From assembly GCF_034190915.1 (NCBI RefSeq), contig NW_026947711.1, positions 62,001-126,000 of the forward strand: a DNA stretch of 64,000 bases. The letters run 5' to 3'. This stretch comes from Cavia porcellus (taxonomy: Eukaryota > Chordata > Mammalia > Rodentia > Caviidae). The notes beneath the pieces were generated by a model, which saw only the letters and a list, made by a program, of their open reading frames with translations, was not told the origin of the DNA and made no database searches. The position numbers and the translations under genes were made by a program. Shown here piece after piece: positions 22,735-35,973 of the stretch (the stretch's first letter is position 1; every line of letters begins with the position of its first letter).

Positions 22735-23613
22735 GTGCGCATTGTATGGGTGTGTGTTACATTACATTCACCACTAGGAGTGAGAAAAACATCACGGTGT
22801 GGTGCGCATTGTATGGGTGTGTGTTACATTACATTCACCAGTAGGAGTGAGAAAAACATCACGGGGTGGTGCGCATTGTATGGGTGTGTGTTACATTACA
22901 TTCATCAGTAGGAGTGAGAAAAACATCACGGGGTGGTGCGCATTGTATTGGTGTGTGTTACATTACATTCACCAGTAGGAGTGAGAAAAACATCACCGGG
23001 TGGTGCGCATTGTATGGGTGTGTGTTACATTACATTCACTAGTAGGAGTGAGAAATCATCACGGGGTGGTGTGAATCGGAGGGTCTGAATTAGGATACGC
23101 AGTGAGTGGCAATGTAGGATGGAGAAAAGCACCGCGGGGTGATCAGCATGGGGAGGTCAGGGAACATGCAGTGGCAAAGTAGGATAGGTTTCTGAAAAAC
23201 ATCACGGGGTGGTGCGCATTGTATGGGTGTGTGCTACATTACATTCACTAGTAGGAGTGAGAAAAACATCACGGGGTGGTGCGCATTGTATGGGTGTGTG
23301 TTACATTACATTCACTAGTAGCAGTGAGAAAAACATCACGGGGTTGTGCGCATTGTATGTGTGTGTGTTACATTAGATTCACTAGTAGGAGTGAGAAAAA
23401 CATCACGGGGTGGTGCGCATTGTATGGGTGTGTGTTACATTACATTCACTAGTAGCATTGAGAAAAACATCACGGGGTGGTGCGCATTGTATGGGTGTGT
23501 GTTACATTACATTCACTAGTAGCAGTGAGAAAAACATCACGGGGTGGTGCGCATTGTATGGGTGTGTGTTACATTAGATTCACTAGTAGGGGTGAGAAAA
23601 ACATCACGGGGTG
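22735..23613 (+). repeat. 879 bp tandem duplication, copy 2
   Basis: This repeats copy 1 variant by variant, including the 66 bp aaatcatc monomer just before the dimer at 23069. One visible difference is tatgtgtgtg at about 23357, where copy 1 has tatgggtgtg. Confidence 0.9.
23069..23211 (+). repeat. B-C dimer 28, class I (gatcagc subtype)
   Basis: Duplicate of dimer 27 at +879 bp. 16 A follow. Confidence 0.95.
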
Positions 23614-24283
23614 GTGCGCATTGTATGGGTGTGTGTTACATTAGATTCACTAGTAGGAGTGAGAAAAACATCACGGGGTGGTGCGCATTGTATGGGTGTG
23701 TGTTACATTACATACACTAGTAGCAGTGAGAAAAACATCACGGGGTTGTGCGCATTGTATGGGTGTGTGTTACATTAGATTCACTAGTAGGAGTAAGAAA
23801 AACATCACGGGGTGGTGCGCATTGTATGGGTGTTTGTTACATTACATTCACTAGTAGGAGTGAGAAAAACATCACGGGGTGGTGCGCATTGTATGGGTGT
23901 GTGTTACATTACATTCACTAGTAGGAGTGAGAAAAACATCACGGGGTGGTGCGCATTGTATGGGTGTGTGTTGCATTACATTCATTAGTAGGAGTGAGAA
24001 AAACATCAAGGGGTGGTGCGCATTGCATGGGTGTGTGTTACATTACATTCATTAGTAGGAGTGAGAAAAACATCACTGGGTGGTGCGCACTGTATGGGTG
24101 TGTGTTACATTACATTCACTAGTAGGAGTGAGAAAAACATCACGGGGTGGTGCGCATTGTATGGGTGTGTGTTACATTACATTCACTAGCAGGAGTGAGA
24201 AAAACATCACGGGGTGGTGCGCATTGTATGGGTGTGTGTTACGTTACATTCACTAGTAGGAGTGAGAAAAACATCACGGGGTG

Positions 24284-24426
24284 GTGTGAATCGGAGGGTC
24301 TGAATTAGGATACGCAGTGAGTGGCAATGTAGGATGGAGAAAAGCACCGCGGGGTGATCAGCATGGGGAGGTCAGGGAACATGCAGTGGCAAAGTAGGAT
24401 AGGTTTCTGAAAAACATCACGGGGTG
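24284..24426 (+). repeat. B-C dimer 29, class I (gatcagc subtype)
   Basis: Same subtype; preceded by a gttacgttac A monomer. 19 A follow. Confidence 0.95.
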
Positions 24427-25699
24427 GTGCGCATTGTATGGGTGTGTGCTACATTACATTCACTAGTAGGAGTGAGAAAAACATCACGGGGTGGTGCGCA
24501 TTGTATGGGTGTGTGTTACATTGCATTCACTAGTAGCAGTGAGAAAAACATCACGGGGTTGTGCGCATTGTATGGGTGTGTGTTACATTAGATTCACTAG
24601 TAGGAGTGAGAAAAACATCACGGGGTGGTGCGCATTGTATGGGTGTGTGTTACATTACATTCACTAGTAGCAGTGAGAAAAACATCACGGGGTGGTGCGC
24701 ATTGTATGTGTGTGTGTTACATTACATTCACTAGTAGCAGTGAGAAAAACATCACGGGGAGGTGCGCATTGTATGGGTGCGTGTTACATTAGATTCACTA
24801 GTAGGGGTGAGAAAAACATCACGGGGTGGTGCGCATTGTATGGGTGTGTGTTACATTAGATTCAATAGTAGGAGTGAGAAAAACATCACGGGGTGGTGCG
24901 CATTGTATGGGTGTGTGTTATATTAGATTCAATAGTAGGAGTGAGAAAAACATCACGGGGTGGTGCGCATTGTATGGGTGTGTGTTACATTACATTCACT
25001 AGTAGGAGTGAGAAAAACATCACGGGGCGGTGCGCATTGTATGGGTGTGTGTTACATTACATTCACTAGTAGGAGTGAGAAAAACATCACGGGGTGGTGC
25101 GCATTGTATGGGTGTGTGTTACATTACATTCACTAGTAGGAGTGAGAAAAACATCACGGGGCGGTGCGCATTGTATGGGTGTGTGTTACATTACATTCAC
25201 TAGTAGGAGTGAGAAAAACATCACGGGGTGGTGTGCATTGTATGGGTGTGTGTTACATTACATTCACTAGTAGGAGTGAGAAAAACATCACGGGGTGTTG
25301 CGCATTGTATGGGTGTGTGTTACATTACATTCACTAGTAGGAGTGAGAAAAACATCACGGGGTGGTGCGCATTGTATGGGTGTGTGTTACATTACATTCA
25401 CTAGTAGGAGTGAGAAAAACATCACGGGGTGGTGCGCATTGTATGGGTGTGTGTTACATTACATTCACTAGCAGGAGTGAGAAAAACATCACGGGGTGGT
25501 GCGCATTGTATGGGTGTGTGTTACATTACATTCAGTAGTAGGAGTGAGAAAAACATGACGGGGTGGTGTGCATTGTATAGGTGTGTGTTACATTACATTC
25601 ACTAATAGGAGTCAGAAAAACATCACGGGGTGGTGCGCATTGTATGGGTGTGTGTTACATTACATTCACTAGTAGGAGTGAGAAAAACATCACGGGGTG

Positions 25700-25842
25700 G
25701 TGTGAATCGGAGGGTCTGAATTAGGATACGCAGTGAGTGGCAATGTAGGATGGAGAAAAGCACCGCGGGGTGATCAGCATGGGGAGGTCAAGGAACATGC
25801 AGTGGCAAAGTAGGATAGGTTTCTGAAAAACATCGCGGGGTG
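25700..25842 (+). repeat. B-C dimer 30, class I (gatcagc subtype)
   Basis: ggtcaaggaac is private; the C end is acatcgcgg. 17 A follow. Confidence 0.95.
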
Positions 25843-26981
25843 GTGCGCATTGTATGGGTGTGTGCTACATTACATTCACTAGTAGGAGTGAGAAAAACAT
25901 CACGGGGTGGTGCGCATTCTATGGGTGTGTGTTACATTAGATTCACTAGTAGGAGTGAGAAAAACATCACGGGGTGGTGCGCATTGTATGGGTGCGTGTT
26001 ACATTACATTCACTAGTAGCAATGAGAAAAACATCACGGGGTGGTGCGCATTGTATGGGTGTGTGCTACATTACATTCACTAGTAGCAGTGAGAAAAACA
26101 TCACGGGGTTGTGCGCATTGTATGGGTGTGTGTTACATTAGATTCACTAGTAGGAGTGAGAAAAACATCACGGGGTGGTGCGCATTGTATGGGTGCGTGT
26201 TACATTACATTCACTAGTAGCAATGAGAAAAACATCACGGGGTGGTGCGCATTGTATGGGTGTGTGTTACATTACATTCACTAGTAGCAGTGAGAAAAAC
26301 ATCACGGGGTGGTGCGCATTGTATGGGTGTGTGTTACATTAGATTCACTAGTAGGGGTGAGAAAAACATCACGGGGTGGTGCGCATTGTATGGGTGTGTG
26401 TTACATTAGATTCACTAGTAGGAGTGAGAAAAACATCACGGGGTGGTGCGCATTGTATGGGTGTGTGTTACATTAGATTCAATAGTAGGAGTGAGAAAAA
26501 CATCACGGGGTGGTGCGCATTGTATGGGTGTGTGTTACATTACATTCACTAGTAGGAGTGAGAAAAACATCACGGGGCGGTGCGCATTGTATGGGTGTGT
26601 GTTACATTACATTCACTAGTAGGAGTGAGAAAAACATCACGGGGTGGTGCTCATTGTATGGGTGTGTGTTACATTACATTCACTAGTAGGAGTGAGAAAA
26701 ACATCACGGGGTGGTGCGCATTGTATGGGTGTGTGTTACATTACATTCACTAGTAGGAGTGAGAAAAACATCACGGGGTGGTGCGCATTGTATGGGTGTG
26801 TGTTACATTACATTCACTAGTAGGAGTGAGAAAAACATCACGGGGTGGTGCGCATTGTATGGGTGTGTGTTACATTACATTCACTAGCAGGAGTGAGAAA
26901 AACATCACGGGGTGGTGCGCATTGTATGGGTGTGTGTTACATTACATTCAATAATAGGAGTGAGAAAAACATCACGGGGTG

Positions 26982-27124
26982 ATGTGAATTGGAGTGTCTG
27001 AATTAGGATAGGCAGTGAGTGGCAATGTAGGAAGGAGGAAAGCACCGCGGAGTGGTCAGCATGGGGAGGTCAGGGAACATGCAGTGGCAATGTAGGATAG
27101 GTTTCTTAAAAACATCGCGGGGTG
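26982..27124 (+). repeat. B-C dimer 31, class IIc
   Basis: gaattggagtg, gaaggagg and gcggagtgg; C has gataggtttctta. 14 A follow. Confidence 0.94.
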
Positions 27125-27727
27125 GTGCGCATTGTATGGGTGTGTGTTACATTAGATTCACTAGTAGGAGTGAGAAAAACATAACGGGGTGGTGCGCATT
27201 GTATGGGTGTGTGTTACATTACACTCACTAGTAGGAGTGAGAAAAACATCACGGGGTGGTGCGCATTGTATGGGTGTGTGTTACATTAGATTCACTAGTA
27301 GGAGTGAGAAAAACATCACAGGGTGGTGCGCATTGTATGGGTGTGTGTTACATTACATTCACTAGTAGGAGTGAGAAAAACATCACGGGGTGGTGCGCAT
27401 TGTATGGGTGTGTGTTACATTACATTCACCAATAGGAGTGAGAAAAACATCACGGGGTGGTGCGCATTGTATGGGTGTGTGTTACATTACATTCACCACT
27501 AGGAGTGAGAAAAACATCACGGTGTGGTGCGCATTGTATGGGTGTGTGTTACATTACATTCACCAGTAGGAGTGAGAAAAACATCACGGGGTGGTGCGCA
27601 TTGTATGGGTGTGTGTTACATTACATTGACCAGTAGGAGTGAGAAAAACATCACGGGGTGGTGCGCATTGTATGGGTGTGTGTTACATTAGATTCACCAG
27701 TAAGAGTGAGAAAAACATCACGGGGTG

Positions 27728-27793
27728 GAGCGCATTGTATGGGTGTGTGTTAAATTACTTTCACTACTAGGAGTGAGAAAACATCACGGTGTG
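27728..27793 (+). repeat. 66 bp phase-marker A monomer 6
   Basis: Subvariant with ggagcgc at the start and ctactagg; shared only with 32460. Confidence 0.92.
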
Positions 27794-28061
27794 GTGCGCA
27801 TTGTATGGGTGTGTGTTAAATTACATTCACTAGTAGGAGTGAGAAAAACATCACGGGGTGGTGCGCATTGTATGGGTGTGTGTTACATTACATTCACTAG
27901 TAGGAGTGAGAAAAACATCACGGGGTGGTGCGCATTGTATGGGTGTGTGTTACATTACATTCACTAGTAGGAGTGAGAAAAACATCACGGGGTGGTGCGC
28001 ATTGTATGGGTGTGTGTTACATTACATTCACTAATAGGAGTGAGAAAAACATCACGGGGTG

Positions 28062-28204
28062 ATGTGAATCGGAGTGTCTGAATTAGGATAGGCAGTGAGT
28101 GGCAATGTAGGAGGGAGGAAAGCACCGCGGGGTGGTCAGCATGGGGAGGTCAGGGAAAATGCAGTGGCAATGTAGGATACGTTTCTTAAAAACATCGCGG
28201 GGTG
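28062..28204 (+). repeat. B-C dimer 32, class IIa
   Basis: gggaaaatgcag is shared only with dimer 37. 13 A follow. Confidence 0.95.
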
Positions 28205-29073
28205 GTGCGCATTGAATGGGTGTGTGTTACATTAGATTCACTAGTAGGAGTGAGAAAAACATCACGGGGTGGTTCGCATTGTATGGGTGTGTGTTACATT
28301 ACATTCACTAATAGGAGTGAGAAAAACATCACGGGGTGGTGCGCATTGTATGGGTGTGTGTTACATTACATTCACTAGTAGGAGTGAGAAAAACATCACG
28401 GGGTGGTGCGCATTGTATGGGTGTGTGTTACATTACATTCACTAGTAGGAGTGAGAAAAACATCACGAGTTAGTGCGCATTGTATGGGTGTGTGTTACAT
28501 TAAATTCACTAGTAGGAGTGAGAAAAACATCACGGGGTGGTGCGCATTGTATGGGTGTGTGTTACATTACATTCACTAGTAGGAGTGAGAAAAACATCAC
28601 GGGGTGGTGCGCATTGTATGGGTGTGTGTTACATTACATTCACTAGTAGGAGTGAGAAAAACATAACGGGAAGGTGCGCATTGTATGGGTGTGTGTTACA
28701 TTACATTCACCACTAGGAGTGAGAAAAACATCATGGTGTGGTGCGCATTGTATGGGTGTGTGTTACATTACATTCACCAGTAGGAGTGAGAAAAACATCA
28801 CGGGGTGGTGCGCATTGTATGGGTGTGTGTTACATTACATTCACCAGTAGGAGTGAGAAAAACATCACGGGGTGGTGCGCATTGTATGGGTGTGTGTTAC
28901 ATTACATTCACCAGTAGGAGTGAGAAAAACATCACGGGGTGGTGCGCATTGTATGGGTGTGTGTTAAATTATTTTCACTAGTAGGAGTGAGAAATACATC
29001 ACGGGGTGGTGCGCATTGTATGGGTGTGTTACATTACATTCACTAATAGGAGTGAGAAAAACATCACGGGGTG

Positions 29074-29215
29074 ATGTGAATCGGAGTGTCTGAATTAGGA
29101 TAGGCAGTGAGTGGCAATGTAGGAGGGAGGAAGCACCGCGGGGTGGTCAGCATGGGGAGGTCAGGGAACAGGCATTGGCAATGTAGGATAGGTTTCTTAA
29201 AAACATCGCGGGGTG
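29074..29215 (+). repeat. B-C dimer 33, class IIb
   Basis: ggaacaggcattgg is private; caccgcgg replaces the caccgagg of the left-end IIb copies. Only 3 A follow, the shortest run in the window. Confidence 0.95.
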
Positions 29216-29416
29216 GTACGCATTGTATGGGTGTGTGTTACATTACATTCACTAGTAGGAGTGAGAAAAACATCACGAGTTGGTGCGCATTGTATGGGTG
29301 TGTGTTACATTACATTCACCAGTAGGAGTGAGAAAAACATCACGGGGTGGTGCGCATTGTATGGGTGTGTGTTACGTTACATTCACTAGTAGGAGTGAGA
29401 AAAACATCACGGGGTG

Positions 29417-29559
29417 GTGTGAATCGGAGGGTCTGAATTAGGATACGCAGTGAGTGGCAATGTAGGATGGAGAAAAGCACCGCGGGGTGATCAGCATGGG
29501 GAGGTCAGGGAACATGCAGTGGCAAAGTAGGATAGGTTTCTGAAAAACATCACGGGGTG
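29417..29559 (+). repeat. B-C dimer 34, class I (gatcagc subtype)
   Basis: Counterpart of dimer 29 at +5133 bp. 17 A follow. Confidence 0.95.
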
Positions 29560-30700
29560 GTGCGCATTGTATGGGTGTGTGCTACATTACATTCACTAGT
29601 AGGAGTGAGAAAAACATCACGGGGTGGTGCGCATTGTATGGGTGTGTGTTACATTGCATTCACTAGTAGCAGTGAGAAAAACATCACGGGGTTGTGCGCA
29701 TTGTATGGGTGTGTGTTACATTAGATTCACTAGTAGGAGTGAGAAAAACATCACGGGGTGGTGCGCATTGTATGGGTGTGTGTTACATTACATTCAATAG
29801 TAGCAGTGAGAAAAACATCACGGGGTGGTGCGCATTGTATGTGTGTGTGTGTTACATTACATTCACTAGTAGCAGTGAGAAAAACATCATGGGGTGGTGC
29901 GCATTGTATGGGTGCGTGTTACATTAGATTCACTAGTAGGGGTGAGAAAAACATCACGGGGTGGTGCGCATTGTATGGGTGTGTGTTACATTAGATTCAC
30001 TAGTAGGAGTGAGAAAAACATCACGGGGTGGTGCGCATTGTATGGGTGTGTGTTATATTAGATTCAATAGTAGGAGTGAGAAAAACATCACGGGGTGGTG
30101 CGCATTGTATGAGTGTGTGTTACATTACATTCACTAGTAGGAGTGAGAAAAACATCACGGGGCGGTGCGCATTGTATGGGTGTGTGTTACATTACATTCA
30201 CTAGTAGGAGTGAGAAAAACATCACGGGGTGGTGTGCATTGTATGGGTGTGTGTTACATTACATTCACTAGTAGGAGTGAGAAAAACAACACGGGGTGTT
30301 GCGCATTGTATGGGTGTGTGTTACATTACATTCACTAGTAGGAGTGAGAAAAACATCACGGGGTGGTGCGCATTGTATGGGTGTGTGTTACATTACATTC
30401 ACTAGTAGGAGTGAGAAAAACATCACGGGGTGGTGCGCATTGTATGGGTGTGTGTTACATTACATTCACTAGCAGGAGTGAGAAAAACATCACGGGGTGG
30501 TGCGCATTGTATGGGTGTGTGTTACATTACATTCAGTAGTAGGAGTGAGAAAAACATGACGGGGTGGTGTGCATTGTATAGGTGTGTGTTACATTACATT
30601 CACTAATAGGAGTGAGAAAAACATCACGGGGTGGTGCGCATTGTATGGGTGTGTGTTACATTACATTCACTAGTAGGAGTGAGAAAAACATCACGGGGTG

Positions 30701-30843
30701 GTGTGAATCGGAGGGTCTGAATTAGGATACGCAGTGAGTGGCAATGTAGGATGGAGAAAAGCACCGCGGGGTGATCAGCATGGGGAGGTCAGGGAACATG
30801 CAGTGGCAAAGTAGGATAGGTTTCTGAAAAACATCACGGGGTG
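30701..30843 (+). repeat. B-C dimer 35, class I (gatcagc subtype)
   Basis: Counterpart of dimer 30 at +5001 bp. 13 A follow. Confidence 0.95.
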
Positions 30844-31713
30844 GTGCGCATTGTATGGGTGTGTGCTACATTACATTCACTAGTAGGAGTGAGAAAAACA
30901 TCACGGGGTGGTGCGCATTGTATGGGTGTGTGTTACATTACATTCACTAGTAGCAGTGAGAAAACATCACGGGGTTGTGCGCATTGTATGGGTGTGTTTT
31001 ACATTAGATTCACTAGTAGGAGTGAGAAAAACATCACGGGGTGGTGCGCATTGTATGGGTGCGTGTTACATTACATTCACTAGTAGCAATGAGAAAAACA
31101 TCACGGGGTGGTGCGCATTGTATGGGTGTGTGTTACATTACATTCACTAGTAGCAGTGAGAAAAACATCACGGGGTGGTGCGCATTGTATGGGTGTGTGT
31201 TACATTAGATTCACTAGTAGGGGTGAGAAAAACATCACGGGGTGGTGCGCATTGTATGGGTGTGTGTTACATTAGATTCACTAGTAGGAGTGAGAAAAAC
31301 ATCACGGGGTGGTGCGCATTGTATGGGTGTGTGTTACATTAGATTCAATAGTAGGAGTGAGAAAAACATCACGGGGTGGTGCGCATTGTATGGGTGTGTG
31401 TTACATTACATTCACTAGTAGGAGTGAGAAAAACATCACGGGGCGGTGCGCATTGTATGGGTGTGTGTTACATTACATTCACTAGTAGGAGTGAGAAAAA
31501 CATCACGGGGTGGTGCGCATTGTATGGGTGTGTGTTACATTACATTCACTAGTAGGAGTGAGAAAAACATCACGGGGTGGTGCGCATTGTATGGGTGTGT
31601 GTTACATTACATTCACTAGCAGGAGTGAGAAAAACATCACGGGGTGGTGCGCATTGTATGGGTGTGTGTTACATTACATTCACTAATAGGAGTGAGAAAA
31701 ACATCACGGGGTG

Positions 31714-31856
31714 ATGTGAATTGGAGTGTCTGAATTAGGATAGGCAGTGAGTGGCAATGTAGGAGGGAGGAAAGCACCGCGGAGTGGTCAGCATGGGGAG
31801 GTCAGGGAACATGCAGTGGCAATGTAGGATAGGTTTCTTAAAAACATCGCGGGGTG
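31714..31856 (+). repeat. B-C dimer 36, class IIc
   Basis: Counterpart of dimer 31 at +4732 bp, with gagggagg. 14 A follow. Confidence 0.94.
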
Positions 31857-32459
31857 GTGCGCATTGTATGGGTGTGTGTTACATTAGATTCACTAGTAGG
31901 AGTGAGAAAAACATAACGGGGTGGTGCGCATTGTATGGGTGTGTGTTACATTACACTCACTAGTAGGAGTGAGAAAAACATCACGGGGTGGTGCGCATTG
32001 TATGGGTGTGTGTTACATTAGATTCACTAGTAGGAGTGAGAAAAACATCACAGGGTGGTGCGCATTGTATGGGTGTGTGTTACATTACATTCACTAGTAG
32101 GAGTGAGAAAAACATCACGGGGTGGTGCGCATTGTATGGGTGTGTGTTACATTACATTCACCAATAGGAGTGAGAAAAACATCACGGGGTGGTGCGCATT
32201 GTATGGGTGTGTGTTACATTACATTCACCACTAGGAGTGAGAAAAACATCACGGTGTGGTGCGCATTGTATGAGTGTGTGTTACATTACATTCACCAGTA
32301 GGAGTGAGAAAAACATCACGGGGTGGTGCGCATTGTATGGGTGTGTGTTACATTACATTGACCAGTAGGAGTGAGAAAAACATCACGGGGTGGTGCGCAT
32401 TGTATGGGTGTGTGTTACATTAGATTCACCAGTAAGAGTGAGAAAAACATCACGGGGTG

Positions 32460-32525
32460 GAGCGCATTGTATGGGTGTGTGTTAAATTACTTTCACTACT
32501 AGGAGTGAGAAAACATCACGGTGTG
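32460..32525 (+). repeat. 66 bp phase-marker A monomer 7
   Basis: Duplicate of 27728 at +4732 bp, keeping the ggagcgc and ctactagg changes. Confidence 0.92.
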
Positions 32526-32793
32526 GTGCGCATTGTATGGGTGTGTGTTAAATTACATTCACTAGTAGGAGTGAGAAAAACATCACGGGGTGGTGCGCAT
32601 TGTATGGGTGTGTGTTACATTACATTCACTAGTAGGAGTGAGAAAAACATCACGGGGTGGTGCGCATTGTATGGGTGTGTGTTACATTACATTCACTAGT
32701 AGGAGTGAGAAAAACATCACGGGGTGGTGCGCATTGTATGGGTGTGTGTTACATTACATTCACTAATAGGAGTGAGAAAAACATCACGGGGTG

Positions 32794-32936
32794 ATGTGAA
32801 TCGGAGTGTCTGAATTAGGATAGGCAGTGAGTGGCAATGTAGGAGGGAGGAAAGCACCGCGGGGTGGTCAGCATGGGGAGGTCAGGGAAAATGCAGTGGC
32901 AATGTAGGATACGTTTCTTAAAAACATCGCGGGGTG
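32794..32936 (+). repeat. B-C dimer 37, class IIa
   Basis: Counterpart of dimer 32 at +4732 bp. 12 A follow. Confidence 0.95.
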
Positions 32937-33738
32937 GTGCGCATTGTATGGGTGTGTGTTACATTAGATTCACTAGTAGGAGTGAGAAAAACATCACGGG
33001 GTGGTTCGCATTGTATGGGTGTGTGTTACATTACATTCACTAATAGGAGTGAGAAAAACATCACGGGGTGGTGCGCATTGTATGGGTGTGTGTTACATTA
33101 CATTCACTAGTAGGAGTGAGAAAAACATCACGGGGTGGTGCGCATTGTATGGGTGTGTGTTACATTACATTCACTAGTAGGAGTGAGAAAAACATCACGA
33201 GTTAGTGCGCATTGTATGGGTGTGTGTTACATTAAATTCACTAGTAGGAGTGAGAAAAACATCACGGGGTGGTGCGCATTGTATGGGTGTGTGTTACATT
33301 ACATTCACTAGTAGGAGTGAGAAAAACATAACGGGAAGGTGCGCATTGTATGGGTGTGTGTTACATTACATTCACCACTAGGAGTGAGAAAAACATCATG
33401 GTGTGGTGCGCATTGTATGGGTGTGTGTTACATTACATTCACCAGTAGGAGTGAGAAAAACATCACGGGGTGGTGCGCATTGTATGGGTGTGTGTTACCT
33501 TACATTCACCAGTAGGAGTGAGAAAAACATCACGGGGTGGTGCGCATTGTATGGGTGTGTGTTACATTACATTCACCAGTAGGAGTGAGAAAAACATCAC
33601 GGGGTGGTGCGCATTGTATGGGTGTGTGTTAAATTATTTTCACTAGTAGGAGTGAGAAATACATCACGGGGTGGTGCGCATTGTATGGGTGTGTTACATT
33701 ACATTCACTAATAGGAGTGAGAAAAACATCACGGGGTG

Positions 33739-33880
33739 ATGTGAATCGGAGTGTCTGAATTAGGATAGGCAGTGAGTGGCAATGTAGGAGGGAGGAAGCA
33801 CCGCGGGGTGGTCAGCATGGGGAGGTCAGGGAACATGCATTGGCAATGTAGGATAGGTTTCTTAAAAACATCGCGGGGTG
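33739..33880 (+). repeat. B-C dimer 38, class IIb
   Basis: Counterpart of dimer 33 at +4665 bp. 4 A follow. Confidence 0.95.
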
Positions 33881-34148
33881 GTACGCATTGTATGGGTGTG
33901 TGTTACATTACATTCACTAGTAGGAGTGAGAAAAACATCACGAGTTGGTGCGCATTGTATGGGTGTGTGTTACATTACATTCACTAGTAGGAGTGAGAAA
34001 AACATCACGGGTTGGTGCGCATTGTATGGGTGTGTGTTACATTACATTCACTAGTAGGAGTGAGAAAAACATCACGGGGTGGTGCGCATTGTATGGGTGT
34101 GTGTTACATTACTTTCACTAGTAGGAGTGAGAAAAATATCTCGGGGTG

Positions 34149-34291
34149 GTGTGAATCGGAGGGTCTGAATTAGGATACGCAGTGAGTGGCAATGTAGGAT
34201 GGAGAAAAGCACTGCGGGGTGGTCAGCATGGGGAGGTCAGGGAACATGCAGTGGCAATGTAGGATAGGTTTCTGAAAAACATCGCGGGGTG
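34149..34291 (+). repeat. B-C dimer 39, class I
   Basis: Class I throughout except gcactgcgg, a class III mark. 23 A follow. Confidence 0.93.
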
Positions 34292-35497
34292 GTGCGCATT
34301 GTATGGGTGTGTGTTACATTAGATTCACTAGTAGGAGTGAGAAAAACATCACGGGGTTGTGTGCATTGTATGGGTGTGTGTTACATTAGATTCACTAGTA
34401 GGAGTGAGAAAAACATCACGGGGTGGTGCGCATTGTATATGTGTGTGTTACATTACATTCACTAGTAGGAGTGAGAAAAACATCACGGGGTGGTGCGCAT
34501 TGCACGGGTGTGTGTTACATTACATCCACTAGTAGCAGTGAGAAAAACATCACGGGGTGGTGCGCATTGTATGGGTTTGTGTTACATTACATTCACTAGT
34601 ATCAGTGAGAAAAACATCACGGGGTGGTGCGCATTGTATGGGTGTGTGTTTCATTACATTCACTAGTATCAGTGAGAAAAACATCACGGGGTGGAGCGCA
34701 TTGTATGGGTGTGTGTTACATTACATTCACTAGTAGGAGTGAGAAAAACATCACGGGGTGGTGCTCATTGTATGGGTGTGTGTTACATTACATTCACTAG
34801 TAGGTGTGAGAAAAACATCACGGGGTGGTGCGCATTGTATGGCTGTGTGTTACATTAGATTCACTAGTAGGAGTGAGAAAAACATAACGGGGTGGTGCGC
34901 ATTGTATGGGTATGTGTTACATTACATTCACTAGTAGGAGTGAGAAAAACATCACGGGGTGGTGCGCATTGTATGGGTGTGTGTTACATTAGATTCACTA
35001 GTAGGAGTGAGAAAAACATCACGGGGTGGTGCGCATTGTATGGGTGTGTGTTACATTAGATTCACTAGTAGGAGTGAGAAAAACATCACAGGGTGGTGCG
35101 CATTGTATGGGTGTGTGTTACATTACATTCACTAGTAGGAGTGAGAAAAACATCACGGGGTCGTGCGCATTGTATGGGTGTGTGTTACATTACATTCACC
35201 AATAGGAGTGAGAAAAACATCACGGGGTGGTGCGCATTGTATGGGTGTGTGTTACATTACATTCACCACTAGGAGTGAGAAAAACATCACGGTGTGGTGC
35301 GCATTGTATGGGTGTGTGTTACATTACATTCACCAGTAGGAGTGAGAAAAACATCACGGGGTGGTGCGCATTGTATGGGTGTGTGTTACATTACATTGAC
35401 CAGTAGGAGTGAGAAAAACATCACGGGGTGGTGCGCATTGTATGGGTGTGTGTTACATTAGATTCACCAGTAGGAGTGAGAAAAACATCACGGGGTG

Positions 35498-35563
35498 GTG
35501 CGCATTGTATGGGTGTGTGTTAAATTACTTTCACTAGTAGGAGTGAGAAAACATCACGGTGTG
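35498..35563 (+). repeat. 66 bp phase-marker A monomer 8
   Basis: Near the end of the canonical HOR at 32794-35831. Confidence 0.92.
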
Positions 35564-35831
35564 GTGCGCATTGTATGGGTGTGTGTTAAATTACATTCAC
35601 TAGTAGGAGTGAGAAAAACATCACGGGGTGGTGCGCATTGTATGGGTGTGTGTTACATTACATTCACTAGTAGGAGTGAGAAAAACATCACGGGGTGGTG
35701 CGCATTGTATGGGTGTGTGTTACATTACATTCACTAGTAGGAGTGAGAAAAACATCACGGGGTGGTGCGCATTGTATGGGTGTGTGTTACATTACATTCA
35801 CTAATAGGAGTGAGAAAAACATCACGGGGTG

Positions 35832-35973
35832 ATGTGAATCGGAGTGTCTGAATTAGGATAGGCAGTGAGTGGCAATGTAGGAGGGAGGAAAGCACCGCGG
35901 GTGGTCAGCATGGGGAGGTCAGGGAACATGCAGTGGCAATGTAGGATACGTTTCTTAAAAACATCGCGGGGTG
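35832..35973 (+). repeat. B-C dimer 40, class IIa (minus-g)
   Basis: One g lost (gcgggtgg), private to the 35.8-40 kb block. 6 A follow. Confidence 0.95.

Larger units (their letters stand above)
24217..29315 (+). repeat. About 5.1 kb segmental duplication, copy 1
   Basis: Dimer order is I, I, IIc, IIa, IIb with A runs of 19, 17, 14 and 13. The left edge is the gttacgttac monomer before 24284. The offset to copy 2 falls from 5133 to 5001, 4732 and then 4665 bp as A monomers are lost from copy 2. Confidence 0.88.
29350..33980 (+). repeat. About 4.6 kb segmental duplication, copy 2
   Basis: Same dimer order as copy 1, with A runs of 17, 13, 14 and 12: two, four, none and one monomers fewer. 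Shared private marks include gatcagc and ggcaaagtagg in class I dimers, gcggagtgg in IIc, gggaaaatg in IIa and taagagtg monomers. Copy 2 also has a tgtgtgtgtgtgtt (+2) monomer at about 29840. Confidence 0.88.
32794..35831 (+). repeat. Canonical HOR (IIa-12A-IIb-4A-I-23A)
   Basis: This 3038 bp unit has the same dimer order and marker A variants as the three HORs at the left end of the window (attgcacgg, gggtttg, tatcag, gtgctc, taggtgtg, ccaatagg, ccactagg, the 66 bp marker). The canonical HOR is thus found about 33 kb from the first copy. Confidence 0.88.

Noticed and set aside
29836..29852. GT microsatellite
   Set aside because: tgtgtgtgtgtg is only a 2 bp extension of the normal tgtgtg in A; there is no real expansion.
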